This document shows positions 27,398 to 32,729 of a stretch of DNA of 32,729 nucleotides, in pieces. The notes beneath the pieces were generated by a model, which was not told where the DNA came from, searched no databases, and saw nothing but the letters and a program-made list of their open reading frames with translations. Position 1 is the stretch's first letter. The number at the start of each line of letters is the position of its first letter. The DNA comes from Pseudonocardia acidicola (lineage in GTDB: Bacteria; Actinomycetota; Actinomycetes; Mycobacteriales; Pseudonocardiaceae), in NCBI RefSeq assembly GCF_012911935.1, contig NZ_JAAXLA010000078.1, forward strand, positions 1 through 32,729, given 5' to 3'. The translations under genes were made by a program, and so were the position numbers.

Positions 27398-28261
27398 TCA
27401 GCCGACCGTGGCGGTCTGGATCGTCACCGGCTGCACCGGCTTGCCGTCGCCGGGGCCGTTGCTGCTGTCGGTGCCCTTGCGGGCGATGCTGTCGACGACC
27501 TGCAACCCCTGCGGCGAGATGGAGCCGAAGACCGTGTAGTTCGGCGGCAGCTGCGCATCGCCGTAGACCATGAAGAACTGGCTGCCGTTGGTGTTCGGCC
27601 CGGCGTTGGCCATCGCCAGGATGCCGCGGCCGTAGGTCAGCTGCGGGAAGGTCTCGTCGGCGAACTTGTAGCCGGGGCCACCGGCGCCGGTGCCGCTCGG
27701 GTCGCCGCACTGCAGCACCTGCAGCCCGGCGGACGTGGTCAGCCGGTGGCAGCCGGTGGAGTTGAAGTAGCCCTGCTTGGCCAGGCTCACGAAGCTGTTC
27801 ACCGTGCACGGCGCGAGCGCGCGGTCCAGGGTGAGCGGGATCGTGCCGGCGTTGGTCTGCAGCGTCACCGCGACGGTGCCCTGCGCGCTGACGTCGTTCG
27901 TCGGCGGCGCCTGCGCGGGCTTGGCGGCCTGGCCGTCCGACGGGTAGGAGCAGGTCGCGGTGGCCGGCAGCGCGGTCGGCCGGGTCGGCAGCGGAGTGAT
28001 CGCGGTGGGGATCTGGTCCGGCGTGGTGCCGGCCGCGGCGGGCGCCTCGGTGGCGCTGGCGCCGGCGGCGGATGACGTCGTGTCGTTGCCCGAACCGCCG
28101 AGCGTGCTCAGCAGCACCACCCCGACCACCACGACCACGACGACCGCGGCCGAGGTGATCACAGCGATCTGCTTGCGCCGCTTGGCCTGCGTGGCGCGGC
28201 GCTCCTGCTGGCTCGCCAGCTTCCGCTTGGCCGCCTCGCGTCGCATCTGGTTTGTCGCCAC
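27398..28261 (-). CDS. Membrane-anchored cyclophilin-type peptidyl-prolyl isomerase
   Basis: The 287-aa protein begins with a very basic cytoplasmic stretch (RREAAKRKLASQQERRATQAKRRKQ), then one membrane segment at about residues 32-52. An Ala/Thr/Pro-rich linker and a cyclophilin domain (about 120-285) follow. Diagnostic cyclophilin pieces are TLDRALAPCTVNSFVSLAKQGYF, FHRL-like TGCHRL, GSQFFMVYGD and YTVFGSI. It should catalyse proline isomerisation outside the membrane. Extra cysteines (CSYP, APCT, GCHR, QCGD) may form disulfides. The start is GTG 28259-28261, with AGGAGG 10 bases upstream. It is convergent with rel. Confidence 0.92.
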   Translation of the reverse strand: MATNQMRREAAKRKLASQQERRATQAKRRKQIAVITSAAVVVVVVVGVVLLSTLGGSGNDTTSSAAGASATEAPAAAGTTPDQIPTAITPLPTRPTALPATATCSYPSDGQAAKPAQAPPTNDVSAQGTVAVTLQTNAGTIPLTLDRALAPCTVNSFVSLAKQGYFNSTGCHRLTTSAGLQVLQCGDPSGTGAGGPGYKFADETFPQLTYGRGILAMANAGPNTNGSQFFMVYGDAQLPPNYTVFGSISPQGLQVVDSIARKGTDSSNGPGDGKPVQPVTIQTATVG

Positions 28262-28362
28262 CGCTTGACATCCTCCTGTTTCGCGTGGTTAGGGGCGGAG
28301 CGTAGCGACCGAGGCTGAGAGAACGCTGGGCGGTGCTCTGGGCGGAATGCGCGAGCGCACGG

Positions 28363-28812
28363 TCAGGCCAGGGTGATGGTGTCCTCGCGCACGGTGATCT
28401 GTTCGGGTGGGAGTGGCTGCTGGGCCGGGCCGTGGGTGGGGGAGCCGTCGCTGATGCTGAACCTGCTGCCGTGGCAGGGGCAGTTGATGGTCCCGTCGGC
28501 CACCTGGCCCACCGTGCAGCCCATGTGGGTGCACGTCGAGCTGAAGGCCTTGAACTGCGCGGGTGCCGGCTGTGTCACCACCACGTGCGCCGCGGGGAAG
28601 ATCTTCCCGCCGCCCAGCGGGATGTCCTCGGTGCGGGCCAGCGGCGCCCCCGCGGCGGGCGCGCCGGTGGGCGGCGCGGCGCCGGTCGTGGTGGCGGCAC
28701 CGCCGCCGGAGGGCGAGGTGGCGCAGGCCGCGAGGGCGAAGACGGCCGCGCCCGTGCCGGTGAGGACGGTCCGTCTGGTCAGGGCGGCGCCGGTGGTCTC
28801 GGCTCGGCTCAT
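28363..28812 (-). CDS. Tat-exported Rieske [2Fe-2S] lipoprotein
   Basis: The 149-aa protein has a twin-arginine signal (TRRTVLTGTG, R13-R14), a hydrophobic stretch, and a lipobox LAAC with C30 as the probable lipidated cysteine. A Ser/Gly/Ala/Pro linker leads to a small Rieske domain. The cluster ligands are in CTHMGC and CPCHGSRF (Cys-x-His and Cys-x-x-His). The two other cysteines of these motifs can form the stabilising disulfide, as in bc1-type Rieske proteins. ATG 28812 has GGAGGG eight bases upstream. No obvious redox partner gene is in the window, so its electron donor and acceptor are unknown. It is followed by the cyclophilin gene about 100 bases later on the same strand. Confidence 0.92.
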   Translation of the reverse strand: MSRAETTGAALTRRTVLTGTGAAVFALAACATSPSGGGAATTTGAAPPTGAPAAGAPLARTEDIPLGGGKIFPAAHVVVTQPAPAQFKAFSSTCTHMGCTVGQVADGTINCPCHGSRFSISDGSPTHGPAQQPLPPEQITVREDTITLA

Positions 28813-28942
28813 GTGGTCTTCCCTCCGTGAGGACGAGACATCCACCGTGGCCCCGCACGGGCCCGCGGGCCAGCGGACGTTTCGGTCAGGTGGGACGGTG
28901 GGCCCTGGCCCGGCCGCGACTCGGCGGATCGCGCGCGGCGTC

Positions 28943-28957
28943 TAGGCTGGCTGGGTG
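28943..28957 (+). promoter_or_regulatory. Predicted leaderless promoter of the MBL hydrolase-hisS operon
   Basis: TAGGCT at 28943-28948 is followed after 6 bases by GTG 28955, with no Shine-Dalgarno sequence. This fits leaderless initiation. The 142-base gap to the divergent Rieske gene otherwise shows no clear element. Confidence 0.5.
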
Positions 28958-29644
28958 CTCGTTGCGGGATTTCCGGCAGGTTCGTTCCAGACCAACTGCT
29001 ACGTGATCGCCCCTGCCGCGGGAGAGGCGTGCATCGTCGTCGACCCCGGGCAGGACGCCGTCGAGCCGCTGGAGGCCCTGCTGGCCGAGCATCGGCTGAC
29101 CCCGGTCGCGGTGCTGCTGACCCACGGGCACTTCGACCACACCTTCAGCGTCGCCCCGGTGTGCGACGGCCACGACGTGCCCGCCTGGATCCACCCCGGG
29201 GACCGCGACATGCTCGCCGACCCGATGAAGGGCATCTCCGCCGAATCCGCCGCGTTCTTCGGCGGCCGGCTGGAGCTGCGGGAACCCCGTGAGGTCCGGG
29301 AGCTCGCCGACGGCGCCGCGATGGAGCTCGCCGGGCTGAGCTTCCGGGTCGACCACACCCCCGGCCACACACCGGGCTCGGTGGTGTTCTCCACACCCAC
29401 CGAGGAGGGGGTGGAGGTGATCCTGGCCGGCGACACGCTGTTCGCCGGGTCCATCGGGCGCACCGACCTGCCCGGCGGGTCGCACGAGCAGCTGCTGGCC
29501 AGCGTCCGGGACAAGCTGCTGACCAGGGACGACTCGGCGTTCGTGCTCCCCGGGCACGGACCGACCACGACAATCGGGCGGGAACGGGCGTCGAACCCGT
29601 TCCTGCAGGGACTGGATGTGCCTGCTGTGGGGCGAGGGCTGTGA
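28955..29644 (+). CDS. MBL-fold metallo-hydrolase (glyoxalase II-like)
   Basis: The 229-aa protein has the zinc-binding signature THGHFDH (H57, H59, D61, H62), then the histidine of DHTPGHTPGS, the bridging aspartate of LAGDTLFAGSIGRTDL and the late histidine of LPGHGP. The overall pattern matches the hydroxyacylglutathione hydrolase-like group found directly upstream of hisS in actinobacteria. Since these bacteria use mycothiol, a thioester other than glutathione is likely, but the substrate is unproven. Start GTG 28955 fits a leaderless promoter. The stop overlaps the hisS start (GTGA). Confidence 0.92.
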   Translation: MLVAGFPAGSFQTNCYVIAPAAGEACIVVDPGQDAVEPLEALLAEHRLTPVAVLLTHGHFDHTFSVAPVCDGHDVPAWIHPGDRDMLADPMKGISAESAAFFGGRLELREPREVRELADGAAMELAGLSFRVDHTPGHTPGSVVFSTPTEEGVEVILAGDTLFAGSIGRTDLPGGSHEQLLASVRDKLLTRDDSAFVLPGHGPTTTIGRERASNPFLQGLDVPAVGRGL

Positions 29645-30954
29645 CCGCTGCGACCGACCGGGCCGAGAAGGCCGCCGCCGCCTTCGCCGCGCCCAAGGGC
29701 GTCCCGGAGTACCTGCCGCCGGACTCCGCGGAGTTCGAGCACGTCCGCAACACGCTCATCGCCGCGGCCGACCGGGCCGGCTACGGGCACATCGAGCTGC
29801 CGATCTTCGAGGACACCGGCCTCTACGCCCGCGGCGTCGGCGAGTCGACCGACGTGGTGAGCAAGGAGATGTACACCTTCGCCGACCGCGGCGACCGATC
29901 GGTCACGCTGCGCCCGGAGGGCACCGCGGGCGTCGTCCGTGCCGTCATCGAGCACGGCCTCGACCGCGGCGGGCTGCCGGTCAAGCTGCGCTACGCCGGG
30001 CCGTTCTTCCGGTACGAGCGCCCGCAGGCCGGCCGGTACCGCCAGCTCCAGCAGGTCGGGGTCGAGGCCATCGGGGTGGACGACCCGGCGCTGGACGCCG
30101 AGGTCATCGCGGTGGCCGACGAGGGCTTCACGGCGCTCGGGCTGACCGGTTACCGCCTCGAGATCACCTCGCTCGGTGACGCCGAGTGCCGTCCGGCCTA
30201 CCGGGCCCTGCTGCAGGAGTTCCTCGCCGGGCTCCCACTCGACGAGGACACCCGGCGGCGCGCCCAGATCAACCCGCTGCGGGTGCTGGACGACAAGCGC
30301 CCCGAGGTGCGGGCGATGATGGCCGACGCGCCGCTGCTCATCGACCACCTGTCCGCCGCGTCGGCCGAGCACCACGCCGCGGTCAAGCAGCACCTCGACG
30401 ACCTGGGCGTCGCCTACGTCGAGAACCCGCGGATGGTGCGGGGGCTGGACTACTACACGAAGACGACCTTCGAGTTCGTCCACGACGGCCTGGGCGCGCA
30501 GTCCGGGATCGGCGGCGGCGGGCGCTACGACGGGTTGATGTCGGTGCTCGGCGGGCAGCCGCTGTCCGGTGTCGGGTTCGGCATCGGCGTGGACCGCACG
30601 CTGCTGGCCGCCCGCGTCGAGGGGCTGCCCATCGGCGACACCGCGCGGGCCGAGGTGTTCGGGGTGCCGCTGGGCGCCGCCGCACGCCGGCGGCTCGTCG
30701 TGATCGCGGCGCAGCTGCGCCGCGCCGGGGTGCGCGTCGACCTGGCCTACGGCGGGCGCGGTCTGAAGGGCGCGATGAAGTCGGCCGACCGCTCCGGCGC
30801 GCGGTACGCGCTGGTGCTCGGCGACCGCGACCTCGAGGCCGGCACCGTCGGGGTGAAGGACCTGGCGTCGGGGGCGCAGCACGCGGTCGCGCTCGCCGGC
30901 GCCGTCGACGAGCTCGTCGGGCTGCTGCGCGGCCCTGCCGCCGCAGATCGGTGA
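29641..30954 (+). CDS. hisS: Histidyl-tRNA synthetase
   Basis: The 437-aa class II synthetase charges tRNA-His. It shows class II motif 1 near IELPIFEDTGLYARG and motif 2 in YAGPFFRYERPQAGRYRQ. The HisRS-specific block VRGLDYYTKTTFEFV and motif 3 in GVGFGIGVDRTL are present. The C-terminal anticodon-binding domain (about 335-430) contains GGRGLKGAMKSADRSGARYALVLGDRD. Start GTG 29641 overlaps the upstream stop. A methyltransferase gene follows, overlapping by four bases. Confidence 0.96.
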   Translation: MTAATDRAEKAAAAFAAPKGVPEYLPPDSAEFEHVRNTLIAAADRAGYGHIELPIFEDTGLYARGVGESTDVVSKEMYTFADRGDRSVTLRPEGTAGVVRAVIEHGLDRGGLPVKLRYAGPFFRYERPQAGRYRQLQQVGVEAIGVDDPALDAEVIAVADEGFTALGLTGYRLEITSLGDAECRPAYRALLQEFLAGLPLDEDTRRRAQINPLRVLDDKRPEVRAMMADAPLLIDHLSAASAEHHAAVKQHLDDLGVAYVENPRMVRGLDYYTKTTFEFVHDGLGAQSGIGGGGRYDGLMSVLGGQPLSGVGFGIGVDRTLLAARVEGLPIGDTARAEVFGVPLGAAARRRLVVIAAQLRRAGVRVDLAYGGRGLKGAMKSADRSGARYALVLGDRDLEAGTVGVKDLASGAQHAVALAGAVDELVGLLRGPAAADR

Positions 30955-31514
30955 GCCGGGCCGATCAGGAGCGCTGGGACGCGCGGCACACCGCCGTCTC
31001 CGCGTCCGGTGAGCAGGCCTGCCTGCCGCCCGACGCCCTGCGCGGCCGGCTCGAGTTGCTGCCGGCCGGGGGGCGGGCGCTGGAGCTCGCCTGCGGCCGC
31101 GGCGCGGTGGCGGTCTGGCTGGCGCAGCGTGGGTTCGCCGTCGACGCCGTCGACGTGTCCGGGGCCGGGCTCGAGGCGGCCGCCGCGCTCGCCACCCGGT
31201 CCGGGGCCGGCGACCGGGTCCGCCTGGTGGCCGCCGACCTCGACGACGGGATCCCGGCGTCCTGCCCCGGCCCGTACGACGTGGTGGTCTGCCAGCGGTT
31301 CCGCGACCCGCGGCTCTACGACGCGATGGCCGCGCGGCTCGCACCCGGTGGGCTGCTCGTCGTGACGGTGCTCTCGGCCGCCGGGGACGAGCCCGGCCCG
31401 TTCCGCGCGGCGCCGGGCGAGCTGGCCGCGGCGTTCGGCGCGATCGCCGGGCTGCAGATCGTGTCGCACGACGAGGGGAACGGCGCGGCGAGCCTCATCG
31501 CCCGGCGTCGCTGA
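30951..31514 (+). CDS. Class I SAM-dependent methyltransferase (TehB-like)
   Basis: The 187-aa protein begins with RADQERWDARH, a common start for the TehB/thiopurine methyltransferase-like group. SAM-binding motif I is ALELACGRGAVAVWLA, followed by the acidic loop VDAVDVS and LVAADLDD. The motif IV region is YDVVVCQRFRDPRLYDAM, where the usual DPPY-like signature of DNA methylases is absent. Its substrate is unknown; small-molecule methylation or detoxification is the likely role by family. It overlaps hisS by GTGA, so expression is coupled to the synthetase. Confidence 0.88.
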   Translation: MSRADQERWDARHTAVSASGEQACLPPDALRGRLELLPAGGRALELACGRGAVAVWLAQRGFAVDAVDVSGAGLEAAAALATRSGAGDRVRLVAADLDDGIPASCPGPYDVVVCQRFRDPRLYDAMAARLAPGGLLVVTVLSAAGDEPGPFRAAPGELAAAFGAIAGLQIVSHDEGNGAASLIARRR

Positions 31515-31537
31515 GCTGCGCCGACACGGGGCGCTCA
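31512..31537. terminator. Short hairpin spanning two convergent stop codons
   Basis: TGAGC (31512-31516) pairs with GCTCA (31533-31537), with inner GCGCC/GGCGC pairing possible. The outer arms contain both stop codons of the convergent methyltransferase and YibE/F-like genes. It is a plausible but imperfect bidirectional terminator. Confidence 0.35.
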
Positions 31538-32729
31538 CGCCGACGCGCGCAGGGCCTCCGGGGTCTCCCGGCTGGCGACCGCCGCGGCGAGCGCCGTCGT
31601 GATCGGCACCGACGCCACCAGGCCGATGCTGCCGACCAGGGTCCGGACGATCTCGGTGGCGACGTCCTGGCTGGTCAGCACCTGACCGATGCTCTGCGCG
31701 GACAGGCTGAACAGCAGCATCAGCGGCAGCGAGGCGCCCGCGTAGGCGAGCACGAGCGTGTTCACCGCCGACGAGACGTGGTCACGGCCGATCCGCATGG
31801 CGGAGGTGAACAGCGCCCGCGCGCCGAGGTCGGGGTTGGCCTTGCGCAGCTCCCACACCGCGCTGGTCTGGGTGACCGTCACGTCGTCGAGGACACCGAG
31901 CGCCCCGATCACGACGCCGGCGAGCAGCAGCCCGCGGGCGTCGACGCCGGTGCCGAGGGTGGCGACGAGGTTGGCGGTGGTCTCGTCGAGGCCGGTGAGC
32001 CGGGCCGCCGCGGAGAACGCGGCCGCCAGGGCCCCGATCAGCCCGAGTGACAGCAGCGTGCCGAGCACCGCCGTCGACGTGCGCGCCGACGGCCCGTGCG
32101 TCAGGTACAGCACCACGAACATGATCAGGCAGGCGCCGACGATGGCGACCCAGAGCGGGTTGTGGCCGCTGACGATCGCCGGCAGCACGAACAACAGCAG
32201 CACCGCGAAGCTCAGCACCAGTGCGACCAGCGCCGCGAGGCCGCGCCAGCGGCCGAGCAGCAGCACCGCGCCGGCGAACAGCGCGGCCAGCCAGATCAGC
32301 GAGCCGTTGCGCTGGAAGTCGACGACCTGGTAGGAGCCGGGGTCGAGCGGGTCGGCCCCGGACCAGGCGAGCACCACCTTGTCCCCGACCGCGAACCGCG
32401 GGGTCGCGGGTTCCACCGGGACGAGCTGGATCAGGTCCCGTCCCGGCAGCGGCCCGTTCGCCATGTGCAGGGTCAGGGCGACGCACCCGCCGGTGCCCGA
32501 CCCGGGCGTGCAGTCCGACGCCCGGGCCGCCGTCACCTGCGCGTCGATCGCCTGCTGGTGCGCCGAGGGGGCGGTCGCCGGCGGGCTGCCGGTCGGGCGC
32601 AGCAGGATCAACCCGACCAGGGTGGCCAGCGCGCACGGGACCAGCAGCGCGGCGATCAGCAGGCGGACCCGCCGGCCGGCGGGACGGGCGGGGCCGTGGC
32701 CGTGGCCGTGCCCGTGGGCGGGCAGCGCC
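31535..32729 (-). CDS. YibE/F-like multi-pass membrane protein, partial at right edge
   Basis: The frame is open to the window edge, so the N-terminus is missing. The visible part begins with a His/Gly-rich stretch (AHGHGHGHGP) and a first membrane segment. An extracytoplasmic domain of about 110 residues follows, with two cysteines (DCTPGSGTGGC) and the motif FAVGDKVVLAWSG. A cluster of about seven membrane helices then includes FVVLYLTHG, VIGALGVLDDVTVTQTSAVWEL and SSAVNTLVLAYAGASLPLMLLF, typical of the YibE/F family. The function of this family is unknown. It is convergent with the hisS-methyltransferase operon. Confidence 0.9.
   Translation of the reverse strand, partial: ALPAHGHGHGHGPARPAGRRVRLLIAALLVPCALATLVGLILLRPTGSPPATAPSAHQQAIDAQVTAARASDCTPGSGTGGCVALTLHMANGPLPGRDLIQLVPVEPATPRFAVGDKVVLAWSGADPLDPGSYQVVDFQRNGSLIWLAALFAGAVLLLGRWRGLAALVALVLSFAVLLLFVLPAIVSGHNPLWVAIVGACLIMFVVLYLTHGPSARTSTAVLGTLLSLGLIGALAAAFSAAARLTGLDETTANLVATLGTGVDARGLLLAGVVIGALGVLDDVTVTQTSAVWELRKANPDLGARALFTSAMRIGRDHVSSAVNTLVLAYAGASLPLMLLFSLSAQSIGQVLTSQDVATEIVRTLVGSIGLVASVPITTALAAAVASRETPEALRASA

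Overview
The window is very GC-rich, with dense overlapping gene pairs (ATGA/GTGA overlaps), many GTG starts and promoter -10 boxes of the TANNNT type sitting 6-7 bases before GTG starts. The gene order pdxT ... yebC ... ruvC-ruvA-ruvB-yajC-secD-secF-apt-rel-cyclophilin-MBL hydrolase-hisS is the conserved actinobacterial order. Protein details (PacL/CtpC-type metal efflux pair, EF-G2, long Rel, EF-G-like factor) suggest a member of the Pseudonocardiaceae, possibly Pseudonocardia. That assignment is an inference from recall, not from a search.

Region 1 (1-4710) is accessory and visibly decaying. It holds the 3' part of a secreted-type GH16 glycosidase with a long Pro/Ala-rich leader, a 50-codon stump of a TetR regulator, a 5'-truncated and frameshifted aldehyde dehydrogenase, an intact XRE-cupin regulator divergent from an intact azlC-azlD exporter pair, and an SDR/SRPBCC-type gene with a large internal deletion. 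The XRE-azlC intergenic space carries two copies of the same inverted repeat, GTTCG-N6-CGAAC, which is a good operator candidate.

Region 2 (4717-13200) holds an EF-G2-like translational GTPase, divergent from an NAD-type malic enzyme, then pdxT without a neighbouring pdxS. Next come a heavy-metal P1B ATPase and its small PacL-like (DUF1490) partner on the minus strand, then yebC and a GNAT acetyltransferase. The metal pair interrupts the usual pdxT-yebC adjacency.

Region 3 (13281-18454) inserts polA, a pentapeptide-repeat protein remnant, a duplicated DUF2267 protein, a second GNAT enzyme and an unrecognised 163-aa protein between yebC and ruvC.

Region 4 (18540-31514) is core housekeeping. 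ruvCAB (Holliday junction processing) has a near-perfect LexA box at its predicted transcription start. yajC-secD-secF encodes the Sec accessory complex, followed by apt (adenine salvage) and rel ((p)ppGpp metabolism). A 14-bp perfect hairpin separates rel from the convergent membrane-anchored cyclophilin, which lies next to a Tat-type Rieske lipoprotein gene. Then comes the MBL hydrolase-hisS-methyltransferase operon. The window ends in a partial YibE/F-like membrane protein with a histidine-rich N-terminus. No tRNA, rRNA, CRISPR array or insertion sequence was found. The most worthwhile novel leads are regulatory (the XRE operator pair, the mutually exclusive hairpins before secD, the tandem hairpin units after the malic enzyme) and the run of truncated genes in region 1, rather than a new multi-gene system.
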